Origin: Dactylosporangium vinaceum
GTDB lineage: Bacteria; Actinomycetota; Actinomycetes; Mycobacteriales; Micromonosporaceae
Direction: 5' to 3'
Length of the DNA stretch: 64,000 nt
Assembly (NCBI RefSeq): GCF_019904175.1
Contig: NZ_CP061913.1
Coordinates: 10,354,001 to 10,418,000 of the forward strand
Shown: piece after piece, positions 8,307 through 18,047 of the stretch
Layout of the letters: each line of letters opens with the position of its first letter
How positions within the stretch are numbered: the stretch's first letter is position 1
The notes under the pieces: generated by a model
Seen by the model: the letters and a program-made list of their open reading frames with translations, nothing else
Databases searched by the model: none
What the model was told of the DNA's origin: nothing
Program-made: the position numbers and the translations under genes

Positions 8307-8630
8307 ATGCTCGTGATGACCAGGTTCGTGGTGCCCGAGGGTGATGACGGCTTCGCCGAACGGGCGCACGCCGCGCTGGCGGCCCTGGCGGCCTGCAAAG
8401 GGTACCTGCGGGGGCGGCTCGGACGGGCGTACGACGATCCGAAGCACTGGAGCATCGTGACCGAGTGGGAGTCCGTCGGGGCCTACCGGCGGGCCCTCGG
8501 CAACTTCGACGTCAAGATGTACGCCACCCCGCTGCTGGCTCAGGCCCTTGACGAGCCGTCGGCGTTCGAGGTGCTGGCCGAGGCGGCGCCGGGCGGCGAA
8601 CTCAAGGTGACGAGCAGTGACCGAGCCTGA
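8307..8630 (+). CDS. ABM-like dimeric alpha/beta barrel protein
   Basis: A 107-residue protein of the antibiotic-biosynthesis-monooxygenase/ferredoxin-like fold. It has an opening beta strand, a helix (FAERAHAALAALAAC), a second strand region with LGRAYDDPKHWSIVTEWESVGAYRRAL, and a C-terminal helix. The family includes cofactor-free monooxygenases and heme-degrading enzymes; no heme-binding residue can be assigned here. In actinobacteria such a gene often sits near glyQS. The role remains unknown. Confidence 0.72.
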   Translation: MLVMTRFVVPEGDDGFAERAHAALAALAACKGYLRGRLGRAYDDPKHWSIVTEWESVGAYRRALGNFDVKMYATPLLAQALDEPSAFEVLAEAAPGGELKVTSSDRA

Positions 8631-8656
8631 CGTGAGTGATCGCGCTTTCCTTTGGA

Positions 8657-8662
8657 TAGGCT
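8657..8662 (+). promoter_or_regulatory. -10 box, leaderless start
   Basis: TAGGCT lies 7 bases before the ATG at 8670. No ribosome binding site is present, so leaderless translation is likely. Confidence 0.45.
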
Positions 8663-8669
8663 GAGTGGC

Positions 8670-9194
8670 ATGATGCCGCCGCAGGTCGGGCCGCCGCCCC
8701 TCTGGGAGCAGCCGGACGAGGTCCCGCCGCCGCCGCGCGGGCCGGGCGTGGTCGCGCCCTTCGCGTCGCCGCCCCGCGACCGCGACCTGCGCGGGCTCTG
8801 GTGGAGCCTGGGCATCGGCGGCCTGGTCGCGGTGCTGTGCTGCGTCGGCGGGATCGTCGGCATCGTGATGGTGCTGCCTTACCTCGACTCGGTCGGCAAG
8901 GACCAGGTCGCCGCCGTCGTCGAGAACTACCTCACGGCCGTGCGCGACGAGGACTACGCGGCCGCCCGCCGCCAGCTGTGCGACGACCAGCAGCGCACCC
9001 ACACCGCCGCCTGGTTCGCCGACCACTTCGGCGAGACGCCGGTCACCGACTTCACCGTCAACGCCGACGACGTGATCATCGCCAACGCGATAACGGTCCC
9101 GGCCCGGGTCCGGGAGAAGACCACCTGGGTCGACCGGCGCTTCGCCATGGAGCAGGCCGGCACCCGCTATGTCATCTGCGGGGGCATCGACTGA
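8670..9194 (+). CDS. membrane-anchored protein with NTF2-like outer domain
   Basis: A 174-residue protein. It has a Pro-rich cytoplasmic N terminus (residues 1-42), one TM helix near 48-75, and an extracytoplasmic domain. The domain's pattern (VAAVVENYLTAVRDEDYAAARRQLC) resembles DUF4878/NTF2-like lipid- or wall-associated proteins. Cys residues at about 110 and 171 could form a disulfide outside the membrane. Function unknown. It is followed by glyQS after 167 bases. Confidence 0.7.
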   Translation: MMPPQVGPPPLWEQPDEVPPPPRGPGVVAPFASPPRDRDLRGLWWSLGIGGLVAVLCCVGGIVGIVMVLPYLDSVGKDQVAAVVENYLTAVRDEDYAAARRQLCDDQQRTHTAAWFADHFGETPVTDFTVNADDVIIANAITVPARVREKTTWVDRRFAMEQAGTRYVICGGID

Positions 9195-9361
9195 CGGATC
9201 CGGGCGGCCGGTTAATCTAGTTCGGCTCGGCCCCTGCTCTGTGGCAGCGTAACCGTACCGTCGTACGTGGCGTTTGACGGTTTGCCCTGTTCAACGAATG
9301 TCCGTGCAAACACACGACCAGCCTTGCCGACAGCCAGTCGCCGTGAGGCCTAGGAGGAACC

Positions 9362-10741
<1,380 letters not shown>

Positions 10742-10751
10742 CGCCTCGGCA

Positions 10752-10783
10752 CCGCGGCCGCTCTCACCTGAGGGCGGCCGCGG
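10752..10783. terminator. GC hairpin between convergent glyQS and sulfotransferase genes
   Basis: Perfect 10-bp arms CCGCGGCCGC and GCGGCCGCGG enclose a 12-base loop, between and partly over the convergent gene ends. There is no U-tract. A factor-assisted or U-less terminator serving both strands is likely. Confidence 0.6.
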
Positions 10784-11465
10784 CCATCTCCTCGTACAGC
10801 GGCCGAGCCCGGTCCACGAGGGGCCGCAGGTGCTCGGGGACGTCCGCCGGCCGCTCGTCGTAGGGGGCGAATCCGGTGGAGCGCTCGACAGCGGAGTACC
10901 AGTGCGGCGCCCACACCCCGTCCGTGTCCCGCCTTCCCGCGGGCCAGGACAGCATCGCCGGGTCCCACGCGATCCCCAGCGCCGCGCACAGGGCGGCGAG
11001 CGTGCGGGCCGGGTCACGCAGGACGTCGGCGGCGTCGACCACCGGGCCGCCGTGCGCGCGGAAGATCTCCACCTGCTGGGGGTAGCCCAGGTCCTCCAAC
11101 GTGGGCTCGCCGCGGACCTTCGCGTAGGAGGCGACCACGTGGGCCGGGTCACGGATCAGGTACGCGTTGCTGACCGCGGCCAGCCAGTCCCGGCCGATCA
11201 CCGGCAAGAGGTGGTGAGTCATGTGCTTCTGGTAGAACACCGCCGCACCGACCGGGGCGAGCAGCCCGGCGACCGCGTCCGGCCACCGCTGCGGCTGCGA
11301 CGCCAGTATCGCTTCGCGGCCGGGGTGCTCGAGGCCGGTCTCGGCCAGATAGTGGGCGTACAGGGGCTCGTCGACGACCACCGCGTCGGGGCGCGCGCCG
11401 AAGCTGCGCATCATCGCCGTCGAGATGTTGCGGGGCCCGGACCACATCGCAACTCGCACCGTCAT
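10764..11465 (-). CDS. sulfotransferase-like P-loop protein
   Basis: A 233-residue protein of the sulfotransferase superfamily. The N-terminal MWSGPRNISTAMMRSF is a PAPS-binding-type P-loop, and the YLIRDPAHVVASYAKVRG segment near residue 105 matches the 3'-phosphate-binding (RDP...S) region. Members of this branch are often mislabelled branched-chain aminotransferase or HAD hydrolase. The acceptor is unknown and sulfotransferase activity is inferred only. ATG 11465 is chosen because it starts exactly at the first beta strand and a -10 box is 8 bases upstream. Confidence 0.78.
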   Translation of the reverse strand: MTVRVAMWSGPRNISTAMMRSFGARPDAVVVDEPLYAHYLAETGLEHPGREAILASQPQRWPDAVAGLLAPVGAAVFYQKHMTHHLLPVIGRDWLAAVSNAYLIRDPAHVVASYAKVRGEPTLEDLGYPQQVEIFRAHGGPVVDAADVLRDPARTLAALCAALGIAWDPAMLSWPAGRRDTDGVWAPHWYSAVERSTGFAPYDERPADVPEHLRPLVDRARPLYEEMAAAALR

Positions 11466-11473
11466 GGTCCACG

Positions 11474-11479
11474 AGGGTA
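11474..11479 (-). promoter_or_regulatory. -10 box, leaderless start (minus strand)
   Basis: TACCCT on the minus strand ends 8 bases before the ATG at 11465. Confidence 0.4.
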
Positions 11480-11666
11480 ACCCACGTGCCGTTCCGCCCG
11501 TTTTACTCGCGTATAGCACGAAATCCTGGCGCGCGTCGATGCGATCCACTCGGCGTTGCGGCGCTTACTGTCAGAGGCGGAGCTCTGCAGTGCGTCCGCC
11601 CCGCCACCAGGCTTTCTTGGAGACCGACGACGTCCGACGCTGCGCGGGGTAGAAAGGGGCCGGTCG

Positions 11667-14600
11667 ATGGATCTGCTGATCGACGTGCGAGTGACGAGGC
11701 GCGATACGGGCGCGACGCTGGACCGTACGGTGCGGCTGCGGGCCGATCCGGGCGGCGCCGTGAGTGATCTGATCGCCGCGCTCCTGGGCCTGCTCGACCC
11801 GGCCGAGCGCCCGCAGCAGACGACCTGGGCCTGGCTGGCCCGCACCGGCAAGCGGCTGGACCCCAACCGGCCGCTCGGTGACCAGGGGCTGCGCTGTGGC
11901 GACGCGATCCTGCTGGCCCCGCCCGAGCAGCGCCCGGAGCGGCCGCAGCGGGAGACGGGGCACCGCTTCGAGCTGCTTGTCGTGGCCGGGCCGGACGCCG
12001 GGATCTGGCTGCCGCTGCCGCCCGGCGAGTTCGTGATCGGCACCGATCCGGGCGGCGACCTCGTGCTCACCGACGCCGCGGCCGGGCGCCGCCACCTGCA
12101 CCTGGGCATCGGCAGCCACGAGGTGGCCGCGACCGACCTGCGCTCCCCCGCCGGCACGCAGCTGGACGGCGAGCCGCTGACCGGGACCGTCACGCTTGCC
12201 GGTGGCCAGCTGCTCCGGCTCGGATCCACGCTCATCACGGTCGAGGAGGTGCCCGCGGAGGCGCCCGCGCCCAAGGGTCCTCCGCCGGCCGTGTGGCTTC
12301 CGGTGGTACCGCAGCCGCCGAAACGGCGCCGGTTGAGCCTTCGGCGCCGCAGTGCCGACCCCACCGCCGAGTTCGAGGCCGCCATGGAGCGGGCCGAGGC
12401 CGACGCGGCGATCAAGCACCGGGCCGTCGTGGCCGCCCGCCGGGCCGAGATGCCGAGCGTGGCCCACCTGGCCCGGGCGGCCGACCGGCAGGAGAAGCCG
12501 GCCCGCCGCCCCGACGACCGTGACTTCCTGACGCTGCGGATCGCCACCGGCGACCAGCCGAGCCGCCTGCGCTTCGAGCAGGCGGCGACCACCGGCGACT
12601 TCGACCCCGCGCACACCGACCGGATAAGCGCACTGCGGCAGCGGTACTCCACCGACCCAGACGTCCCCGTCGAGGCCGACCTGCGCGCCCTCGGTGCCCT
12701 GGGCGCGCACGGCGACGAGGAGACCCGCCGGGCCGTGCTGCGCTCCTGGGTCGTCCAGCTGGCCACCCTGGCCGGCCCGAACGACCTCGCCCTCGTCGTG
12801 CTGGCCACCCCGGAGGAGGCCGAGCACTGGCGCTGGACCGGCTGGCTCCCGCACACCCGCACCCTGACCGCGGCGTTCGCGCCCGGGGCCCGCACGGTCG
12901 CGGCCCAGGAGGACGACCGCCGCCGGGTCCTCGCTCTGGTCGAGGCGCTCCTGCGCCAGCGCCGGCTGGGCCGCCACGCGATCGCCGAGCAGTTCTCGCC
13001 GCACGTCGTCATCGTGCTTCCAGACCCTGATTCGGTACCGCCACAGTCCCTCGCCAGGCTCGTGGAAGACGGGCCCCGGAGCGGGATCAGCCTGCTCACG
13101 GCGGCCGAAACGGCGCAGCTGCTGCCGGCCGGGGTGGTCGCGCTGACCGGTGACGGCATCGCCGCCGAGGTCGCCGACCGGGTCGCGCACGCCCTGGCCG
13201 CCAACCGCGACGCCGCGGGCGGGGCGGCACCCCGGATCGCGCCGCTCGGCGAGGTGCTCGGCCTCGGCGGCGAGCCCGCCCCGAGCGCGATCGTCAAGCG
13301 CTGGGTGCCCTCCACCCGCGACCGCGGCCTGGCCGCCCCGGTCGGCTTCGGCGGCACCGGCCCCCTCGTGGTGGACCTGCGCCGCGACGGGCCCAACGGC
13401 ATCATCGCGGGCGCGCCCGGCTCGGGCCGCTCCTGGCTGCTGCGCTCCTACCTGGCCGCACTGGCCGCCACCTACCCGGCCAACCGGCTCACGTTCGTGC
13501 TCGTCGACGCGGGCGGGACGACGTTCGCCGAGTGCACCCAGCTGCCGCACACGGTCGGCGTCTTCACCTGCGCCGACTCGTCCCACGACACCTATCAGGC
13601 GGCCCGGCGGATCCTGCTGTCGCTCGGCGCCGAGGTCCGGCGCCGGGAGGCGGTGCTGCGCCGGCACGGTGTCAAGGACATCGTCGAGATGGAGCGCAAG
13701 CACCCGGCGGCCGCGCCGGCCAACCTGCTCATCGTGGTCGACGAGTTCACCCGCGCACCCGACGACTTCGTGGCCGGGCTGCGGGAACTGGCGAAGCGGG
13801 GGCGCTCGGCCGGAGTACACCTGCTGCTTGCCACCGCTGCTCCGCACGGCGCCGTCGATGACGACCTGCGCGCGGAGGCGCCACTGCGCATCGCGCTGCG
13901 GGTGGAGTCCGAGGAGGACAGCCTCGAGGTCCTCGAGCGGCCCGACGCGGCCCACCTCTCGCCGCTGCTGCCCGGGCGCGCCTTCGTGCGCACCCTGACC
14001 TCCGACCCCGATGCGGTGCAGATCGCCTACGGCGGGGCCCGCTCCCCGGCCGACCGCTCGCACGGCCCGACACTTGTCACGGAGTGGCGCTTCGAGTCCG
14101 GCCTCTGCGTGGAGGAGCCGGCGGAGTCGATGTCCTCCGTGTCGGAGCTGCCGGTCGGCGAGGTGACCGACCTGCAGCGGCTGGTCACCGCCATCTCCGC
14201 CGCCCACCGGGAGGCCCGGGTGCCCGACCAGCCGAAGGCGTGGCACCCGCCGCTGGCCGAGCGCTACGAGCTGGCGGAGCTGCCCGAGGTCACCGGTGAG
14301 ACGTTCGCCGCCGCGATCGGCATGGTCGACCTGCCCAACTCCCAGGCCGTCCAGGTCTGGCCGCTGGACCTCGACGAGCTCGGCCACCTGCTGGTCTTCG
14401 GCCCCAACGGCGCGGGCAAGAGCACGCTGCTGGACACGGTCGCGGCCGCGTTCGGGCAGCGCTTCGACGGGGCCGCGCTGCGGGTGTATCGCGTCGACGC
14501 CACCGACGTGAAGGCGGCCGCCGCGCTCCTGGCCACGATCGGCGAGCTCGTGGCCGAGCGGGCCGCGCTGGCCGAGGACGCCGGAGCCCGGGTCCTGGTG

Positions 14601-14882
14601 CTCGTCGACGGGCACGACCCGCTGCTCAACGAGGCCCTGACCACCATCGCGGCGGGCGGCAAGGCGGTGGGCGTGCACCTGGTGCTGGCCACCGAGCACC
14701 GCAGCGCCGTGCCCACCTCCCTGTCCCGGCTCATGCCGGGCCGGGTCGTGCTGCGCGCGGCCGGGCGCGGACTGGTGGAGAGCACCGTCGAGCTCCAGGT
14801 CGCCTTCGCCGCGCCGAAGAAGAAAAAGGCGGTCCGCACAACTCCTGCACAGCGCCCCCGCCAACTCCAGCTGGAGGTCTGA
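11667..14882 (+). CDS. YukD-FHA-FtsK/SpoIIIE (EssC-type) ATPase without membrane helices
   Basis: A 1071-residue multidomain protein. Residues 1-90 look like a YukD/ubiquitin-like domain (LGDQGLRCGDAILL near its end). Residues 105-200 are an FHA domain that would read phospho-Thr. Then comes a charged helical stretch, and a segment FLTLRIATGD typical of EccC/EssC proteins just before the ATPase domains. The first FtsK/SpoIIIE domain has the P-loop GAPGSGRS with Arg588 replacing the catalytic Lys, and LLIVVDEF as Walker B. The second has an intact GPNGAGKST (Lys918) and VLVLVDG. No TM pair is seen between FHA and ATPase, unlike type VII secretion EssC. No esx genes are nearby. ATG 11667 has an AAAGGGG site. 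Confidence 0.85.
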   Translation: MDLLIDVRVTRRDTGATLDRTVRLRADPGGAVSDLIAALLGLLDPAERPQQTTWAWLARTGKRLDPNRPLGDQGLRCGDAILLAPPEQRPERPQRETGHRFELLVVAGPDAGIWLPLPPGEFVIGTDPGGDLVLTDAAAGRRHLHLGIGSHEVAATDLRSPAGTQLDGEPLTGTVTLAGGQLLRLGSTLITVEEVPAEAPAPKGPPPAVWLPVVPQPPKRRRLSLRRRSADPTAEFEAAMERAEADAAIKHRAVVAARRAEMPSVAHLARAADRQEKPARRPDDRDFLTLRIATGDQPSRLRFEQAATTGDFDPAHTDRISALRQRYSTDPDVPVEADLRALGALGAHGDEETRRAVLRSWVVQLATLAGPNDLALVVLATPEEAEHWRWTGWLPHTRTLTAAFAPGARTVAAQEDDRRRVLALVEALLRQRRLGRHAIAEQFSPHVVIVLPDPDSVPPQSLARLVEDGPRSGISLLTAAETAQLLPAGVVALTGDGIAAEVADRVAHALAANRDAAGGAAPRIAPLGEVLGLGGEPAPSAIVKRWVPSTRDRGLAAPVGFGGTGPLVVDLRRDGPNGIIAGAPGSGRSWLLRSYLAALAATYPANRLTFVLVDAGGTTFAECTQLPHTVGVFTCADSSHDTYQAARRILLSLGAEVRRREAVLRRHGVKDIVEMERKHPAAAPANLLIVVDEFTRAPDDFVAGLRELAKRGRSAGVHLLLATAAPHGAVDDDLRAEAPLRIALRVESEEDSLEVLERPDAAHLSPLLPGRAFVRTLTSDPDAVQIAYGGARSPADRSHGPTLVTEWRFESGLCVEEPAESMSSVSELPVGEVTDLQRLVTAISAAHREARVPDQPKAWHPPLAERYELAELPEVTGETFAAAIGMVDLPNSQAVQVWPLDLDELGHLLVFGPNGAGKSTLLDTVAAAFGQRFDGAALRVYRVDATDVKAAAALLATIGELVAERAALAEDAGARVLVLVDGHDPLLNEALTTIAAGGKAVGVHLVLATEHRSAVPTSLSRLMPGRVVLRAAGRGLVESTVELQVAFAAPKKKKAVRTTPAQRPRQLQLEV

Positions 14883-14883
14883 G

Positions 14884-14889
14884 TACCCT
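14884..14889 (+). promoter_or_regulatory. -10 box for era
   Basis: TACCCT directly follows the preceding stop codon and ends 8 bases before the GTG of era. This suggests era-recO-uppS has its own leaderless promoter. Confidence 0.4.
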
Positions 14890-14897
14890 GAGACATC

Positions 14898-15788
14898 GTG
14901 CAGACTTCTGGTGACTATCGCGCGGGCTTCGCCTGCTTCGTCGGCCGACCCAACGCCGGCAAGTCGACGCTGACCAACGCGATAATCGGCCAGAAGATCG
15001 CGATCACGTCGCCGAAGCCGCAGACCACCCGCCACACGATCCGCGGCGTCCTGCACCGCGAGGACTCCCAGCTCGTCCTGGTCGACACGCCCGGGCTGCA
15101 CCGCCCCCGGACGCTGCTCGGCGAGCGGCTCAACGACCTGGTCCGGGCGACCTGGAGCGAGGTCGACGTGATCGGCCTGTGCCTGCCGGCCGACGAGGAG
15201 ATCGGCCGCGGTGACCGGTTCATCAGCGGGGAGATCTCCGAGCTCAAGGCCACGCTCGTCGCCGTGGTCACGAAGATCGACCTGGTCTCGAAGGCAACGC
15301 TTGCCGAGCGCCTGCTCGCGGTGCACCGGCTGGGCGCTTTCGCCGACATCGTCCCGGTCAGCGCGGTCTCCGGCGAGCAGGTCGGGACGCTCGTCGACGT
15401 GATGGTCGGGCACCTGCCGAAGTCGCCGCAGCTGTACCCGGACGGGATGCTCACCGACGAGCCCGAGCAGGTCCTGATGGCCGAGCTCATCCGCGAGGCG
15501 GCCCTGGACGGTGTCCGCGACGAGCTGCCGCACTCGATCGCCGTCCTCGTGGAGGAGGTACTCACCGAGGAGGGCCTCACCAAGATCTACGCCGACATCT
15601 ACGTCGAGCGCTCCAGCCAGAAGGCGATAGTCATCGGCCACCAGGCGAGCCGCCTCAAGGAGGTCGGCACCCGGGCCCGCCGCGAGATCGAGGACCTGAT
15701 CGGCGGCCGCGTCTACCTGGACCTGCACGTCCGCGTGGCCAAGGACTGGCAGCGGGACCCGAAGCAGCTGCGCCGACTGGGCTTCTGA
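14898..15788 (+). CDS. era: GTPase Era
   Basis: A 296-residue GTPase that assists 30S subunit and 16S rRNA 3'-end maturation. The G domain has G1 GRPNAGKS (residues 16-23), G3 DTPG, and G4 as TKID. The C-terminal KH domain includes the typical YADIYVERSSQKAIVIG segment. Length matches the family. Start GTG. The stop TGA overlaps the recO ATG (TGATG), so translation is coupled. Confidence 0.97.
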   Translation: MQTSGDYRAGFACFVGRPNAGKSTLTNAIIGQKIAITSPKPQTTRHTIRGVLHREDSQLVLVDTPGLHRPRTLLGERLNDLVRATWSEVDVIGLCLPADEEIGRGDRFISGEISELKATLVAVVTKIDLVSKATLAERLLAVHRLGAFADIVPVSAVSGEQVGTLVDVMVGHLPKSPQLYPDGMLTDEPEQVLMAELIREAALDGVRDELPHSIAVLVEEVLTEEGLTKIYADIYVERSSQKAIVIGHQASRLKEVGTRARREIEDLIGGRVYLDLHVRVAKDWQRDPKQLRRLGF

Positions 15789-16582
15789 TGGCCGGCAACT
15801 CAGGCTTCCGGGGCAAACTCTATCGGGACGACGGTCTGGTCCTGCGCGTGCAGAAGCTCGGCGAGTCCGACCGGATCATCACGCTGCTCACCCGCCACCA
15901 CGGCCGCATCCGCGCCGTCGCCAAGGGCGTGCGCCGCACCACCTCGAAGTTCGGCGGCCGGCTGGAGCCGTTCGGCCACGTCGACGTCCAGCTCCTCGAG
16001 GGCCGCTCGCTGGACGTGATAAGCCAGGTGGAGGGCGTGGACCTGTTCGGGCGGCGGTTCCTGGAGGACTACTCGCGCTACACGGTGGCCAGCGCCATCG
16101 TCGAGACCGCGGAGCGACTCACGCCCGTCGAGCAGGAGCCGTCGCTGCGGCTCTTCCAGCTCACCGTCGGCGCCATGCGGGCGCTGGCCGTGGCCGAGCA
16201 CGCGTGCAGCCTGGTGCTCGACGCGTACCTGCTGCGGGCCATGAGCTCGGCCGGGTGGGCGCCCGCGCTGCGGGAGTGCGCGGTCTGCGGTACCGCCGGG
16301 CCCCACCGCGGCTTCTCCATCGCCGCCGGCGGTGCCGTCTGCCCCGACTGCCGCCCGCCGGGCGCCGCCCACCCCGCGCCCGCGACGATCGACCTGATGA
16401 CCGCGCTGATGGACGGCGACTGGGCGGTGGCGGATGCGGCGCCGGGGGTGCACCAGCGCGAGGCCAGTGGCCTGGTGGCGGCCCACCTGCAGTGGCACCT
16501 GGAGCGCTCCCTGCGGTCACTACCCTTGGTGGACCGTGAAGAGCGCGGTCAGCTTCGTGGTCTCGGAAAGGAACGTTCGTGA
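15788..16582 (+). CDS. recO: DNA repair protein RecO
   Basis: A 264-residue recombination mediator acting in RecFOR gap repair (loading RecA onto SSB-coated DNA). The N-terminal OB fold starts at YRDDGLVLRVQKLGESDRII. A four-Cys zinc module (CAVC near residue 165 and CPDC near residue 188) is present in the C-terminal helical domain. Its last codons overlap uppS by 4 bases (GTGA). Confidence 0.95.
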   Translation: MAGNSGFRGKLYRDDGLVLRVQKLGESDRIITLLTRHHGRIRAVAKGVRRTTSKFGGRLEPFGHVDVQLLEGRSLDVISQVEGVDLFGRRFLEDYSRYTVASAIVETAERLTPVEQEPSLRLFQLTVGAMRALAVAEHACSLVLDAYLLRAMSSAGWAPALRECAVCGTAGPHRGFSIAAGGAVCPDCRPPGAAHPAPATIDLMTALMDGDWAVADAAPGVHQREASGLVAAHLQWHLERSLRSLPLVDREERGQLRGLGKERS

Positions 16583-17376
16583 GCAACAACTTCCGCCCGC
16601 CGTCCGTGCACCCCACCGGTGCCCGCCCGCCGGCGCTGCCGAAGGAGACCGTGCCCCAGCACGTGGCGATCATCATGGACGGCAACGGCCGCTGGGCCAA
16701 GCAGCGCGGCCTCCCCCGCACCGCCGGCCACACCGCCGGCGAGGCCGCCCTCTTCGACGTCATCGAGGGCGCCCTGGAGCTGGGCGTGAAGTACGTCAGC
16801 GCCTACGCCTTCTCGACGGAGAACTGGAAGCGCTCCCCGGACGAGGTCCGCTTCCTGATGAACTTCAACCGCGACACCATCCACCGCCGCCGCGACGAGT
16901 TCCACGAGATGGGCATCCGCGTCCGCTGGGCCGGCCGCCGCCCCCGCCTGTGGCGCTCGGTCATCTCGGAGCTGGAGTACGCGGAACAACTGACCCGCAA
17001 CAACTCGAAGCTCACCTTCACGATGTGCGTCAACTACGGCGGCCGCGCCGAGGTCGCCGACGCCGCCGCCCGCATAGCCGCCGACGTGAAGGCCGGCCGC
17101 CTGAAGGCCGACCGCATCACGGAGAAGACCTTCGCCCGCTACCTGGACGAGCCCGACCTCCCGGACGTCGACCTGATGATCCGCAGCTCCGGCGAGATGC
17201 GCACCTCCAACTTCATGATCTGGCAGGCGGCCTACGCCGAGTTCGTCTCCATCGACACCCTCTGGCCCGACTTCGACCGCCGCCACCTCTGGTACGCCTG
17301 CGAGGTCTACGCCAAGCGCGACCGCCGCTTCGGCGGCGCCATCCCCAACCCCGTCATCCCCACGCTGACTGACTGA
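16579..17376 (+). CDS. uppS: isoprenyl transferase (polyprenyl diphosphate synthase)
   Basis: A 265-residue cis-prenyltransferase making long-chain polyprenyl diphosphate, the lipid carrier precursor for peptidoglycan and arabinogalactan-type wall polymers. The catalytic Asp34 is in MDGNGRWA. The conserved FSTENW region follows, and the C-terminal segment DLMIRSSGEMRTSNFMIWQ corresponds to the family LxIRTSGExRxSNFLLWQ. It is closest in style to the mycobacterial decaprenyl enzyme next to recO. Start GTG, overlapping recO. Confidence 0.95.
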   Translation: MSNNFRPPSVHPTGARPPALPKETVPQHVAIIMDGNGRWAKQRGLPRTAGHTAGEAALFDVIEGALELGVKYVSAYAFSTENWKRSPDEVRFLMNFNRDTIHRRRDEFHEMGIRVRWAGRRPRLWRSVISELEYAEQLTRNNSKLTFTMCVNYGGRAEVADAAARIAADVKAGRLKADRITEKTFARYLDEPDLPDVDLMIRSSGEMRTSNFMIWQAAYAEFVSIDTLWPDFDRRHLWYACEVYAKRDRRFGGAIPNPVIPTLTD

Positions 17377-17385
17377 CTCCGCAGG

Positions 17386-17407
17386 CCCGACCATCTCCAT
17401 GGTCGGG
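17386..17407. terminator. hairpin after uppS
   Basis: Arms CCCGACCAT and ATGGTCGGG (9 bp, perfect) enclose a 4-base loop, 9 bases past the uppS stop. There is no U-tract. It lies between convergent units. Confidence 0.65.
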
Positions 17408-17488
17408 TGAATCGCAAGAGGAAATCGCCGCATCACGACACCGTGCGCCGCGAGAATCGTCAGCCGTTGCCTTCTGTCGGCCCGGCCA

Positions 17489-18016
17489 TCACGAGTGGTG
17501 CTTCGCGGCTCGATCGACCGGTCCGTCGGCGTGGTCGATGAGGCGGAGGATCTCGTCGACGACGTGGGCGATGGGCGGGCGGGCGTCGATGATGACGGCG
17601 GGGTGGGGGAGGTCGGCCTTCGTGCGGTGCCGGTGCACGATCAGGGCGCGCTCCGCCGGGTGTCTGCCCCAGGGGTCGTCGCGCTCGTCCAGGCGCCGGT
17701 GCAGCGTGGCCAGGTCGACGTCCAGGACGAACACGCCGTCGAAGAGGTGCACGAACTTAGCGAAGTTGCGGGAGCCGCCGCAGAAGAAGGTCGCGGGGGT
17801 GTCCCGGGCGGCGACCAGGGCTTGGACCCGGTCGACCCGCCAGATGTGGTGCTCGTGGGTGGAGCCGTCCGTCGGCTCGCCGGTTTCCGGGTCGCCCTGG
17901 TAGGACAGTTCGCGGTCGCCGTGCACGACGTGGTGGCCGCGCCGCTGGAGCTCCTCGGCGACGGAGGTCTTGCCGGTGCCGGAAACGCCGTCGATCAGGT
18001 AGTTTCGCAGGCCCAT
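17489..18016 (-). CDS. P-loop NTPase, adenylate-kinase-like
   Basis: A 175-residue kinase-like protein. Walker A GVSGTGKTS is at residues 9-17, followed by ELQRRGHHVVHGDRELSY, as in AAA_18/shikimate-kinase-like ATPases. A lid-like Arg-rich segment is LHRRLDERDDPWGRHPAERA. The substrate is unknown. Similar small kinases occur widely in actinomycetes as stand-alone genes. A leaderless -10 box precedes the ATG. Confidence 0.78.
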   Translation of the reverse strand: MGLRNYLIDGVSGTGKTSVAEELQRRGHHVVHGDRELSYQGDPETGEPTDGSTHEHHIWRVDRVQALVAARDTPATFFCGGSRNFAKFVHLFDGVFVLDVDLATLHRRLDERDDPWGRHPAERALIVHRHRTKADLPHPAVIIDARPPIAHVVDEILRLIDHADGPVDRAAKHHS

Positions 18017-18022
18017 CGGCCG

Positions 18023-18028
18023 ATGGTA
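18023..18028 (-). promoter_or_regulatory. -10 box, leaderless start (minus strand)
   Basis: TACCAT on the minus strand ends 6 bases before the ATG at 18016. Confidence 0.45.
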
Positions 18029-18047
18029 CGAAGCCGGCGGGCGGCGG

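Noticed and set aside
9195..9361. T-box leader upstream of glyQS
   Set aside because: No T-box core (AGGGTGGNACCGCG) and too short; a plain promoter/RBS region is more likely.
11571..15728. A 1385-codon open frame antisense to the EssC-like ATPase and era
   Set aside because: High GC suppresses stops in the antisense frame; the plus-strand genes have domain motifs, start sites and operon overlaps, the antisense frame has none.
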